A stretch of 64,000 nt of DNA from an uncultured Francisellaceae bacterium (lineage in GTDB: Bacteria; Pseudomonadota; Gammaproteobacteria; UBA6186; Azoamicaceae), in the NCBI GenBank assembly GCA_945956915.1, contig CAMFJH010000001.1, positions 62,001 through 126,000 of the forward strand, written 5' to 3'. Below, piece after piece: positions 21,093 to 31,200 of this stretch. The position numbers were made by a program, and so were the translations under genes. A model generated the notes under the pieces. That model did not search any database. It was not told the origin of the DNA and saw only the letters and a list, made by a program, of their open reading frames with translations. The stretch's first letter is position 1. Each line of letters starts with the position of its first letter.

Positions 21093-22140
21093 AGCCTAAT
21101 ACCTCTATATATAAATGTTGTTCTATTAAAAAATCCAAAGATTTTTGAATGTCTTTAGCAAGTCCTCGTAACTCAATGATAAGACACCCCAGCTTGTCTT
21201 CACCAATACTTTCTAAATGCGCTTGCAAAATATTGATTTTAAGCTGATAGTCTTGTGTGAGTTTAGAGAGCAGGTTCTCAGGTGAACTTTGCTCGATAGG
21301 ATCGGGCTTGTCAGGATTATTAAATACGATACGCACGATAGGATGCGTATTTTCAGCAGATTGTGCTCGTAATTGACGTCTTAGAGGTGTGGGTAGAGCC
21401 AGGCGGGCTGCATTTTTTATCCATTCTTTTGCAAGGCTTGAAGTAGGGTGCTTAAAAAAAGCGCTCACCGTATTTTGTTCTAATAAAAGACCTTGATCCA
21501 GTATCCCCACACGATCGCAAATCGCTTTTATGACTTCTAAATCATGGGTCATTAACACAATGGTTAAACCCCATTGTTGATTTAGTTTTTTTAACAAGTG
21601 CAAAACAGCAGGTACAGATTTGGGATCTAAAGAAGCTGTGATTTCATCACATAATAAAACCTGCGGTTTGTTAACCAGTGCTCGAGCGATGGCTACTCGT
21701 TGCTTTAATCCCATCGATAGGCTTTCAGGGTAGGCATTGGCATATTCGCTTAGACCACTTAAGTGTAAAACGGTGTTCACCCTTTCTTGGATATCTGTTT
21801 TAGAAACTTTAGCCAATTCCAGTGCCAAAGCAATATTTTCAAAAACGGTACGCGATTCTACCAGATTAACATGTTGGAAAATCATGCCAATTTTAAGTCT
21901 GGCTTTTGCTAAAGACTCATTGGTCATAGCACTTAAATTACAGGAATCGACCGTCACCGTTCCATGGGAAGGTCGCTCTAAAAGATTAATGCATTTTAAA
22001 AGGGTTGTTTTACCTGCACCTTTTCGACCCAGAATGCCAAAGATTTCGCCTTTGTTGATGGACAAGTTAATGCCTTTGATTGCATGAACCATTTTAGAGG
22101 GGGTGAGGTATAGGCTTTCGATGTCTTTTAAGGTGATCAT
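21073..22140 (-). CDS. metN: Methionine ABC transporter ATP-binding protein
   Basis: The 355-residue ABC ATPase has Walker A GILGRKGAGKTTLL (residues about 33-46), the Q-loop MIFQHVNL, Walker B VLLCDEITASLD and the H-loop MTHD. The C-terminal NIL domain (IVRIVFNNPDKPDP onward) binds methionine and inhibits transport when the cell is replete. The signature motif reads ESLSMGLKQRVAIARAL instead of LSGGQ-KQR, an unusual degenerate form. Together with metI it forms an importer for methionine, a nutrient that intracellular bacteria often draw from the host. Confidence 0.93.
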   Translation of the reverse strand: MITLKDIESLYLTPSKMVHAIKGINLSINKGEIFGILGRKGAGKTTLLKCINLLERPSHGTVTVDSCNLSAMTNESLAKARLKIGMIFQHVNLVESRTVFENIALALELAKVSKTDIQERVNTVLHLSGLSEYANAYPESLSMGLKQRVAIARALVNKPQVLLCDEITASLDPKSVPAVLHLLKKLNQQWGLTIVLMTHDLEVIKAICDRVGILDQGLLLEQNTVSAFFKHPTSSLAKEWIKNAARLALPTPLRRQLRAQSAENTHPIVRIVFNNPDKPDPIEQSSPENLLSKLTQDYQLKINILQAHLESIGEDKLGCLIIELRGLAKDIQKSLDFLIEQHLYIEVLGYVPHTS

Positions 22141-22165
22141 GGGAATAGCATATGATAGATTTTTG

Positions 22166-22918
22166 CTATTGACAATGCTCTTTTAACAAGTCAGGGTAAT
22201 TGCTAAAAATAGCACTTACACCTTCTGTTAAAAGCCTTTGTCCTATCAAGCGATCATTCACCGTGTAAGCCAGAATAGCAATACGATGTGCCTTGGCTTT
22301 TAGGATCATGTCTGCTTGAAGATAGCGATAATCACAATTAAGGGTCTGAAAACCGTAATGAATGGCCAGCTCAAGTGCTCTCTCCTGAAATTCATGGACA
22401 ATATAGCCTAGGGGGTACGTAGGGCTTTTTTGTAAATGACGTAGTGCAATCAGTAAATTCAAATCAAAACTCGACACCAATGGTGGGATAATCGGTATGG
22501 GCCAATGGCTTTCAATACAGGTCAAAAAGCTTTGGATCAGCAAAGCAGGATCACCTTTCATGGTTTTTATTTCAATATTGGCTTGTAACCCCAGGGTAGA
22601 TAAATAATCTAAAGCCTCTGTAAGCAGAAGGATACGCTCATTTTGAAAAATAGGATCAAACCAAGCGCCTGCATCTAGGCTTTGGAGATATTTAAGCGAT
22701 TTATCGACGACTAAGCCTTTACCGTTGGTTGTTCTTTCTAAAGTGCTATCGTGAATAACAACCCATTCTCCTGAATCTAAACGTAGGGTATCAAATTCTA
22801 CCCAATTCAAACCGTGCTCTGCAGCGTATCGAAAACTGGCCAAAGTATTTTCGGGTGCAAAGGCACAAGCACCCCGATGACCAATGATCTGAAAATGCGG
22901 CTCGGGCAATATTGGCAT
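22166..22918 (-). CDS. Glycerophosphodiester phosphodiesterase (UgpQ-like)
   Basis: The start at 22918 (MPILPEPHFQIIGHRG) is chosen because GGAG lies 9 nt upstream; a longer in-frame start is at 22933. The 250-residue product shows the GDPD fold: IIGHRGACAFAPENTLASF with the catalytic His-Arg, VEFDTLRLDSGEWVVIHD with the metal ligands and second His, and ANIEIKTMKG. It lacks a signal peptide and so is cytosolic. It splits glycerophosphodiesters into glycerol 3-phosphate and an alcohol, recycling phospholipid headgroups. It sits 25 nt from metN on the same strand. Confidence 0.92.
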   Translation of the reverse strand: MPILPEPHFQIIGHRGACAFAPENTLASFRYAAEHGLNWVEFDTLRLDSGEWVVIHDSTLERTTNGKGLVVDKSLKYLQSLDAGAWFDPIFQNERILLLTEALDYLSTLGLQANIEIKTMKGDPALLIQSFLTCIESHWPIPIIPPLVSSFDLNLLIALRHLQKSPTYPLGYIVHEFQERALELAIHYGFQTLNCDYRYLQADMILKAKAHRIAILAYTVNDRLIGQRLLTEGVSAIFSNYPDLLKEHCQ

Positions 22919-23053
22919 GATAACTAACTCCATATCTAAAGCAAAGGATTTAAATGTTTACAACGGTTTAATTAGCATACGTTTTTTGTTAAAGTAAAGA
23001 CAAGGGCGCTAGATAAATGTGGGTGCGGCATTAGAGTGTGTAATTGAGTGAAA

Positions 23054-24379
23054 ATGAGTGCGCAAGAGGTAATTGGAATACTGATTTCGTTGACGGCGAT
23101 TTCAAGCTATTTAAATTATCGATATTTAAAATTTCCAAAATCCATCGGATTAACCATCATTACCTTGATGATGTCTTTATTGATTGCTTTAGGGGGTAAA
23201 TGTGGACTCGATGTAGATGATTTCGCCAAGAATTTATTACATGGCATTGGGTTTACAGACACATTTTTGCATGGGATGCTAGGATTTTTGTTGTTTGCAG
23301 GATCCTTGCATTTAAATGCGATGGAATTGGCCAAACATAAAACCATTGTGGCACTTCTGGCCACGGTGAGTGTTGTTTTATCGACCTTTATTGTCGGTTT
23401 TTCTACCTATGGCTTGACCTTGTTTTTAGAAATCCCCATCCCCTTAGAATATTGTCTGGTATTTGGGGCTTTAATTTCTCCGACAGACCCCATTGCTGTA
23501 CTCGGGGTTTTGAAAACAGCCAATGCCTCTAAAGCCTTAGAAATGAAAATTGCAGGCGAAGCTTTATTTAACGACGGGATGAGTATTGTCTTGTTCGTGA
23601 TTTTATTAGGCGTTGCGGGTGGTTCGGAAGTTACCTGGACGGCCCAGGGCATTACCTTATTTTTTTTACAACAATGTGTAGGTGGGTTGTTATTGGGCGC
23701 TGTCATGGGGTGGTTAGCTGCACGTTTACTTCGAACCATAGACAATTATGAAGTGGCCACGATTTTAACCTTGGCCATTGTGACCGGGGGATATACCTTA
23801 GCGCATTCGATAGCCCATGTTTCGGGTGCCATTTGTATGACGGTTGCAGGATTGATGGTGGGTAGCATGTTACAAAACGGTAATATGTCCAAAGAAACCT
23901 TAGCTCGCTTAGATGCGTTTTGGGAACTATTGGATGCGGTTTTAAATGCGGTATTATTTGTATTAATTGGTTTAGAATTTTTGAGTTTAACCTTTACACG
24001 GGATACGACCTTAGCCGCTATTGGTGCTATTGTGATTACGATGGCCGCCCGTTGGATAAGTGTGGTTGTTCCAGTGGGGTGTGTTTCTTTATTTAGAAAA
24101 TTCAGCTCGAACGTCGTTTTATTAATGACTTGGGGTGGTGTGCGAGGAGGCATATCGATTGCCCTGGCCTTAACCGTGCCTACAGGGCCTGTGCGAGATT
24201 TTATTGTGGCAATTACCTATGCTGTTGTACTTTTTTCGATTACTGTGCAAGGCTTAACTATGGGGGCTTTGGTACGGAAATTATCGGGCGATACAGAGGC
24301 TAGCCGATTGCCTTTGTTGCCCGCTTCTGATGAAGTCATAAGGCCCACACAACCCACTGATTGGGTAAATGCGTTATAG
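23054..24379 (+). CDS. CPA1 family Na+(K+)/H+ antiporter (NhaP-type)
   Basis: The 441-residue protein has about 12 membrane helices. The ion-binding helix reads FGALISPTDPIAVLGVLK, and the following helix has GEALFNDGMSIVLFVIL; both are diagnostic of NhaP/NHE antiporters. Later it has ARWISVVVPV and MTWGGVRGGISIALAL, also conserved. The ATG at 23054 is preferred over a GTG at 23048 because GAG lies just upstream. It is the second cation antiporter in the window after nhaD and would help pH and sodium homeostasis. The C-terminal cytosolic tail is short. Confidence 0.92.
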   Translation: MSAQEVIGILISLTAISSYLNYRYLKFPKSIGLTIITLMMSLLIALGGKCGLDVDDFAKNLLHGIGFTDTFLHGMLGFLLFAGSLHLNAMELAKHKTIVALLATVSVVLSTFIVGFSTYGLTLFLEIPIPLEYCLVFGALISPTDPIAVLGVLKTANASKALEMKIAGEALFNDGMSIVLFVILLGVAGGSEVTWTAQGITLFFLQQCVGGLLLGAVMGWLAARLLRTIDNYEVATILTLAIVTGGYTLAHSIAHVSGAICMTVAGLMVGSMLQNGNMSKETLARLDAFWELLDAVLNAVLFVLIGLEFLSLTFTRDTTLAAIGAIVITMAARWISVVVPVGCVSLFRKFSSNVVLLMTWGGVRGGISIALALTVPTGPVRDFIVAITYAVVLFSITVQGLTMGALVRKLSGDTEASRLPLLPASDEVIRPTQPTDWVNAL

Positions 24380-24405
24380 GTGTTATTAAACTTGAGGGAA
24401 TAACT

Positions 24406-25704
24406 ATGCAGATTAAATCGTCTACGGCCATTAAGTCTATTCTTTCTTCATCTCTTGGCAATGTTTTAGAATGGTACGAATATACTTTGTATGCTTATTT
24501 TGCCAGTGTTATCAGCGCACTTTTTTTCCCTCAAGATAATCATTTTGTTTCAATGTTAATGACTTTTGCGACTTTTGCGATTGGCTTAGCAGCAAGGCCT
24601 ATTGGTGGCATTATTTTTGGTTATATAGGCGATAGGTATAGCCGAAAGAAAATGCTAACTTTTACCATGCTATTGATGTCGGTACCGACTTGCTGCATTG
24701 GGCTGCTGCCCACCTATGACCAAATAGGTGTGCTGGCGCCTATATTATTGGTCGGGTTACGCATATTACAAGGCATTGCATTAGGAGGCGAATTCGGTGC
24801 TTCTTGTGTTTACTTGTACGAATCGGTACCAGAAGGTAAGCGAGGGTTTTTTGGAACATTGGCTTTAACAGGGGTTGGAACCGGATTGGTCTTAAGTGCT
24901 TCTACGATTCTTTTGGTAGAATCGTGTATGACTCAAGAAATGATTTATGCCTATGGATGGAGAATACCTTTTTTTGTGAGTGTTATCGGCAGTGCCTTGG
25001 CTTTTTACATGCGCCTACATTTATTAGAATCGCCAGATTTTGAAATGGTAAAGCAAGAAAACAATCTTGTTAGAAATCCCTTTATGCAAATGATCAAACA
25101 CCATAAAACAACTTTGATTAGTTTATTTGGTATCTTTTTAACCACCCAAGTTTCTTTTTTTGTGATTTTTATTTTTGGTAAAACGATGATGATAGATTTT
25201 CTACATTTTGATCCCAAAGTCGCTGGAAAATTTAATTTATTTACTGTGATAAGCTATACGCTAGCCACGGTATTTTTTGGTTACTTGTCTGATAAATTCG
25301 ATAAGCGTTATATGATTTTAACGGGCGTCTTTATTATGTTGATTTCTGCTTATCCTTTTATTATGAGTCTACAATCCGGTGATGCCAATTCGATTTTAAT
25401 GATGAGTTTATTATTCGGTGCACTAATAGGCATGACAGAAGGCACTTTAAATCCCTTAGTCGCGTCTTCTTTTCCTATTAATATCAGAGCGACCAGTGTG
25501 GCCTTTTGTTGGAATTTCACAGCAGTCGCTTTTGGTGGGATGGCACCTATGATTGCTATGTGGTTAAATGAAAAATATGGTGGAGTACTGATAATCGCCT
25601 ATTATTTAATGGCAGTGTGTGTAATATCCCTCTTGTCTTTATCCTATATAATCTGGGGCTCGGCGAAGCTTAGTCCGAATACAATACAGCCATTAATGGA
25701 TTAA
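24406..25704 (+). CDS. MFS transporter, MHS family (ProP-like)
   Basis: The ATG at 24406 follows GAGGGA and gives 432 residues with about 12 helices. Signatures are SLGNVLEWYEYTLYAYFAS, GLAARPIGGIIFGYIGDRYSRKKML and LRILQGIALGGEFGASCVYLYE. It belongs to the same metabolite:H+ symporter family as the gene at 16082, but the two differ a good deal. The substrate is probably a compatible solute or a di/tricarboxylate. It follows the CPA1 antiporter by 26 nt and is likely cotranscribed with it. Confidence 0.9.
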   Translation: MQIKSSTAIKSILSSSLGNVLEWYEYTLYAYFASVISALFFPQDNHFVSMLMTFATFAIGLAARPIGGIIFGYIGDRYSRKKMLTFTMLLMSVPTCCIGLLPTYDQIGVLAPILLVGLRILQGIALGGEFGASCVYLYESVPEGKRGFFGTLALTGVGTGLVLSASTILLVESCMTQEMIYAYGWRIPFFVSVIGSALAFYMRLHLLESPDFEMVKQENNLVRNPFMQMIKHHKTTLISLFGIFLTTQVSFFVIFIFGKTMMIDFLHFDPKVAGKFNLFTVISYTLATVFFGYLSDKFDKRYMILTGVFIMLISAYPFIMSLQSGDANSILMMSLLFGALIGMTEGTLNPLVASSFPINIRATSVAFCWNFTAVAFGGMAPMIAMWLNEKYGGVLIIAYYLMAVCVISLLSLSYIIWGSAKLSPNTIQPLMD

Positions 25705-25744
25705 ATGACTTAACTTTGTCTAAAAACGGGCCGATAATCCTGAA

Positions 25745-26926
25745 ATGATGCGTACGATATTAAAAAATAAAACGGTGTTGTTTAGTGTTGTGGCCGCACA
25801 ATCCTTTGCGGCCGGTAGCGCGTACTATGGTTATTATCGAACTCGGCAAAATACTAATACCTTATATCAAGTATTAGATCATTATGGATTTAAAACCGAA
25901 GCACAAAAACAAGCCTTGCGCTATTTGATGAAACAATCAGGGATAAAAAACACAGACATCTTATTAGATCAGAAAAGAAACTCAGCTGAAGCCTTAGGGG
26001 AATCGTTACTTGAATTGGTGCGAAAAACCCAAGATCATTTTAGTGGCCGAACCCACATTCAAGAACGCTGGGATGTTAAAACTGTAGATTGGATGAAAGA
26101 CAAAACACAACAAGCAAGTGTTTTGAAAGCATTACAAACAGTGAATATGGTTCAAGAAATACCGGTATCATCAAAGCATACCGATATTGTTTGTATCCTG
26201 GGTGCTACAAATGCTATCATGCAAAGGCGATTGGCTTATGCCGGTGAGTTGATGGCTCAAAATAAGTTAAGTGCTAAATATTTACTCATGTTAGCTGGGG
26301 AACGTTATGTAACTCCAGATAAAAATGGATGCTATGTGGATGGCACTGAACAAGAATTAGCACAATTGGCGAATGTGATGGGTAAAAAAGTCCAATCCCT
26401 AACAGAAACCGATTTAATGCGAAATGCTTATGAAAGATCGCTTTTATATCCTCGTTTTTCAGATAAAGCAATTGTGATTGATACCCCAAAACGGCATTTG
26501 TCACGTCCTACTACTGAAACCACAGTGATTGAATTGTGTGAATGGTTAAAAAAACATCCAGACTTAAGCAGCATTACCTTTGTTTCTAACCAACCGTATG
26601 TATTCTATCAAAAAGAAATTATTGAACGTGTACTCAAAACTCAAGCCTTAGAAAATCTAAGCATTGATGTTATTGGACCTCGTTTTAAACCTGAATTAGA
26701 AAATTTAGGCAATCAAGCGGATATGATTAATTGTGTTTTACAAGAGTTGGGGAGCAGGATTTGGGCTGCAACACCCAATGTACTTTGGGATTTAAAAATA
26801 GACATGTCTCATCCTGCATTAGAAGAACAATATAAAGACATTTATGATAGATTTCCACTTGTTTACGAGAATAGTAATAGTCTTGAACTCTCACCAAAGA
26901 AGGAGAGAAGTTTAAACATTTCATAA
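25745..26926 (+). CDS. Hypothetical exported or anchored protein, weakly YdcF-like
   Basis: The 393-residue product begins with a hydrophobic anchor (TVLFSVVAAQSFAAGSAYYGYY). The central part has TDIVCILGATNAIMQRRLAYAGELM, then LLMLAGERYVTP, with a later IVIDTP segment and TTVIELCEWLKKH. The layout of a strand ending in LGA/LGG, a helix starting with Arg, then a strand ending in (S/A)GE recalls the DUF218/YdcF fold, but this is a weak impression and not an assignment. It has no clear operon partner: the next gene starts 15 nt downstream and is also unknown. Confidence 0.65.
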   Translation: MMRTILKNKTVLFSVVAAQSFAAGSAYYGYYRTRQNTNTLYQVLDHYGFKTEAQKQALRYLMKQSGIKNTDILLDQKRNSAEALGESLLELVRKTQDHFSGRTHIQERWDVKTVDWMKDKTQQASVLKALQTVNMVQEIPVSSKHTDIVCILGATNAIMQRRLAYAGELMAQNKLSAKYLLMLAGERYVTPDKNGCYVDGTEQELAQLANVMGKKVQSLTETDLMRNAYERSLLYPRFSDKAIVIDTPKRHLSRPTTETTVIELCEWLKKHPDLSSITFVSNQPYVFYQKEIIERVLKTQALENLSIDVIGPRFKPELENLGNQADMINCVLQELGSRIWAATPNVLWDLKIDMSHPALEEQYKDIYDRFPLVYENSNSLELSPKKERSLNIS

Positions 26927-26941
26927 ACATAAAAGAGAGGC

Positions 26942-28156
26942 ATGATAACAATGAGTTCCATTCCCCATGACATGGATAAATACGCCCATCGGTTATTTGA
27001 AATGATGCACAAACAGCTAGAAAGTGGACAATATTTTATTTTTCCTAGTACGCTATCGGAAAAAGCACAAGAAGAAAATAAAGAAAAAATACGATTTTTT
27101 TTAAAAGATCTTAATTCAGAAGTTTTTCAAAAATTTATCACAGAGCTAAAAAGCGTATGTGCAGTTTTTGAAAAAGCTCAAAAAAAACCAGATGCAGATG
27201 CAGCGGGTGATCCTTTAGTTTTAGCTAAATTGAAAAGTGTCTATGGTTTTTTAAACACTCAAGGTTTTTATGGCGTGGCAGGAAGGCCCGTTAGTTTTTG
27301 GAGTGGAAAAGCAGCCAAAGAGAAAGCCCGAGAAGAATATCTCAAAACTGGCCAATTGTCAGATGCAGAGGTGCCTGCACTCTCTGTGTTATTTAATATT
27401 GTGTCGCTATTGGAGGCAGAATATACAAACCCATTAAGTGCAACTACAGGGGTGTCAGAAGAAAATAAAAATCTAGCTGTGTTATTGCCCGATGCATTGT
27501 CACGTATCTATGCTTTGGAATCGGTTGGAGAAGTGCATGTCTATATTTCTTCGGATAAACGGAATGAACCTGCGGCTTTAACGATGGGTAATAATTTTTG
27601 GAACGCGGAATTGTATATTTTGCGGCAGCGCGAAAAAATAGCACCTATTTGGTTACATTTACACACACCCAGTGATGATTTGGGTGCTGATGAATGGCCT
27701 AAAATCAATTTGAATGATCAAAATGAATTAGAAAAGATAAATTTAATAGTGCGTAGAAAACTGGCGTATTCTCCGAGAAATACCCCAAAACTTGAGGATT
27801 CGAATCCTCAAAGATTTAGAAAACCAGTGATGCAGCCAGAAGAATATAAATTATGGACAGAGCACCCCAGTGCCCAAGCCGGTATCCCTTATTTGACGCT
27901 AAAGAAATTTGCTAAAATTATCAAGCAAAAAGCGGTATTACTAACACAACGTAAACACAATCAAAAAAAAACAGCCTCCACATTTACTTTTCCTCCGAAT
28001 GCATTGCATATAGATTCCCCTTCAGATTCGGAAGTTTCTCTTTCAACAACGTCTTCTGAAAAAAGGCTAGATTCCCCTTTGCCTTCTCCTAATATTTCAG
28101 GAGATTTTTCAAAAACACCTTCACCCAAAAATTCTTCTAAAAAAAATATACCCTAA
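26942..28156 (+). CDS. Hypothetical protein, possible effector
   Basis: The 404-residue soluble protein follows AGAGG and lies 15 nt after the previous gene. I recognise no domain. Residues 1-330 are mixed helical and contain an aromatic, charged middle. The last 70 residues are Ser/Pro/Lys-rich and low in complexity (SPSDSEVSLSTTSSEKR, SPKNSSKKNIP), which suggests an unstructured tail. Such tails are frequent in translocated proteins, but nothing proves secretion. The gene is plain in codon use and AT content compared with its neighbours. Confidence 0.6.
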   Translation: MITMSSIPHDMDKYAHRLFEMMHKQLESGQYFIFPSTLSEKAQEENKEKIRFFLKDLNSEVFQKFITELKSVCAVFEKAQKKPDADAAGDPLVLAKLKSVYGFLNTQGFYGVAGRPVSFWSGKAAKEKAREEYLKTGQLSDAEVPALSVLFNIVSLLEAEYTNPLSATTGVSEENKNLAVLLPDALSRIYALESVGEVHVYISSDKRNEPAALTMGNNFWNAELYILRQREKIAPIWLHLHTPSDDLGADEWPKINLNDQNELEKINLIVRRKLAYSPRNTPKLEDSNPQRFRKPVMQPEEYKLWTEHPSAQAGIPYLTLKKFAKIIKQKAVLLTQRKHNQKKTASTFTFPPNALHIDSPSDSEVSLSTTSSEKRLDSPLPSPNISGDFSKTPSPKNSSKKNIP

Positions 28157-28195
28157 GAATTGGTTTGTTTGCTGAATTAGTCATTAATAAAATCT

Positions 28196-28223
28196 TTGGA
28201 TCCTATAGCTGATTTGATATAAT
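28196..28223 (+). promoter_or_regulatory. Sigma-70 promoter of the alpha-2-macroglobulin gene
   Basis: TTGGAT (28196-28201) is separated by 16 nt from a perfect TATAAT (28218-28223), 38 nt before the chosen start codon at 28262. Confidence 0.65.
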
Positions 28224-28261
28224 ACTCTTTTACTGAATTGAACGGATATAAGGAAACGGAT

Positions 28262-31200
28262 ATGAAAAAGGATATTATGGCTATCAAGCAATTTTTCAAT
28301 TTTTGTAGTATTGTCATTATGCTTTTATGTATTCCTTTTTCTGTTATAGCAGACATACAATTTCCAGATTGGCTATCCGAACAAAGTGAGCAATATGTAA
28401 AAGAATTGATCAGTAATAATGCAAATTTGTCTTCCGAAGAAATTAAACTGATTAAACAACGCCTGCAAAAAGCTGTGGAAGAAAAGAATTTTTCAGTCCT
28501 TGCTGCAGAAGCTGCTCGCTTGGCGGGGAATGCGCCTTTGGTGCGGGAACGTTGGGTAGACTTAAGTTTTGCTTTAATGAAAAAAAATCAAACAAACACA
28601 GATGATTGGAAAACAAGAGAGCAATACAAAGCCGCAGCCCTTAAAGTGTATCAAATGTCTAATACCCAAGAAGAAAAAGCGGAAGGTTTATTGTTGTTTG
28701 GAAACCAAGTGGATCCGGAATCAGGCTACGATCAACCCAGTTATCTTGATATTTTGCAAGAAGTAAATACTTTAGTGAATATCAATGAGTTTAGAAAAAA
28801 ACATCCGAGATTTTCAAATTTAATGCCTTTTATGTTTCTAAAAACACGTTTAAATACCGATAATCAGCCACCTAATGCTTGTTTTTTATTTTCACATCCC
28901 TTAGCACCTAAAGAAACACACTATGAAGATTATGTGTCTATAATGCCTAAAGTAGAAGGCACTTTTAAAGTCAATGGACGTGAATTATGCTTTTCGCCAT
29001 TAAAATTTGGCGATACTTATGATCTGAGTTTTAAAGCTGGTTTTCCCAGTGCATTTAATGAAAAAATTCCAAGCACTCAATCCATCAGTTTTGTCGTTAA
29101 AGATCAAACATCTCGTTTAAGTTTTGCCAATAAAGCTTATGTTTTAATGCAAAATGAAGAAGCTTTAGTGCCCTTAACAGGTGTTAATGTAGAAAAGGTG
29201 AATTTAAAAATATTACGTATTAATGATCGGGATTTAAATCAGGTAATAGCCGGTAATATGAAATTATTTTTAGAACCTTTATGGCCTTATTCGGAAAAAC
29301 AAATATCAGAGACTGTAGGTGAATTGCTATGGGAAGGGAAAATGGATTTCAGTACCCTTAAAAACCAAACAGTTACCAAACAAATACCCTTTTCAAGTGT
29401 CGTAAAATCTATCCAACCGGGTGTGTATATTATTCAAGCACAACAAGGCAATATAGAAAATGCTAACATGGCCCAAGCCACGCAATGGTTAGTGGTAAGT
29501 GATATTGGCATTACAGCCTTAAATGATCGAGAAGGCACAATCACAGTACAAACACGCTCTTTAAAAAACGCCGAGCCTTTATCGAATGTAGAAGTACAAC
29601 TCATTGCTTATAACAACAGTATTCTTGCCAAACAAAAAACCAGCTCGGAGGGTATAGTAAGCTTTGAACCAGCATTGACCACTGGCAAAGGGGGCAATAG
29701 GCCGATGATGGTATTGGTTTATGGCCCGAAGGGAGATTTTTCCTTGCTCGATATACGAAGCCCAGCTTTGGATTTAAGTGATAGAGGGGTATCCGGTTTA
29801 AAACCTTTAGGGCCTTTAAATGCTTTTATATATACAGAGCAAGGGGTGTATCGAGCAAATGATACGGTACATTTTAATGCCTTGTTAAGAGATGAACAGG
29901 AAGCCAAAAGTAAATTGCCGCTGACTTTTACATTTTTAAGACCCGATGGCATAGAAATAGAACAAAAAACATTAACGGGTGATGATCTTGGGCATTATGC
30001 TTTTGATTGGTTGGTCGGCAGTGCAGCACGAACAGGTCAATGGACTGTTTTAGCGTATTCAGATCTAAAGAAAGCGCCTGTTGGCAGTGTGCAATTTACA
30101 GTCGAAGATTTTGTACCTTCACGATTAACGGTCTCTTTAAAGCCCGATGCAGCATTTTTAAGCCCACAGATCCCACTTACAGTAGAGGTGAGTGGTCGGT
30201 ATTTGTTTGGTGCGAATGCTGTAGGTTTAGCAGGGGATGCCTCTTTAAACCTACATGTCAATCCCAAGCCTTTCCCAAAATTTGAACAATACAGCTTTGG
30301 CTTGGTGGATGAGCAATGGACCGATGAACGCATGCCAGTATCCTTTGCGCCTTTAAATGCTGAAGGTAAAGAAACGCTTAAAGTTGAATTAGATCACAAG
30401 CCTAAAAGCTCGAAACCTTTAGAGGCCACCTTGCAAGTTACGTTAAGAGACAATGGGGGCAGACCGGAATCTGGACAAATAACTGTGCCTTTAAGATTTG
30501 CAGAATATAATATTGGTTTAAAAGCCGCCCTTCAAGACACCAATATTTCCGAAGATCAAACTGAGGTGGGCATAGAGGTTATCACCCTGAATCCTGCAGG
30601 CGATCTGAATGCAGTTGCGAATTTAGAATATGAATTGTACTTTGAAGAACAAAATTATGCTTGGTTTCAATCAGAAGACCAACAAGCCTGGCAATATAAA
30701 ATATTATCGGATTCTAAATTTATTACTAAAGGCATTCTAAGTACAGAAGCCAAAGGTCCGGTGAATATTAAAATCCCAGTGATTGAACAAGGTGCTTATA
30801 GAGTAGAGGTTCGTGATCCCAAGACTCAGATTGCTTCTAGCATTCGTCTTTATAAGGGATGGGCGCTAGCGTCTAAAGGTGCTAATGTGCCTGATTTTTT
30901 AAGTTTGGCTTTTAATAAAAAGATATACAAAGCAGGAGATACGCTTGAATTAAAAATCACAGCCCCTTTTGATGGAAAAGCATTATTAAATATTGCCACT
31001 CAAAATATTATTGAAACACAAAATATTAATGTTTCTAAATCAGGTACGCTTGTAAAACTGAAAGTTAAACCTGAATGGGGAACGGGTGCTTATTGTATGG
31101 TGTCTGCTTTTAGACCTTTAGAAAAGACAGGAGATACCCAAGGTTATTTACCCAAGCGTGCGATTGGAGTCGCTTATATGGGGGTTGATACCTCTCCCCA

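Noticed and set aside
30007..30333. Cys-rich ORFs on both strands within the alpha-2-macroglobulin gene
   Set aside because: They are shadow frames of a long, well-conserved coding region with no start signals of their own.
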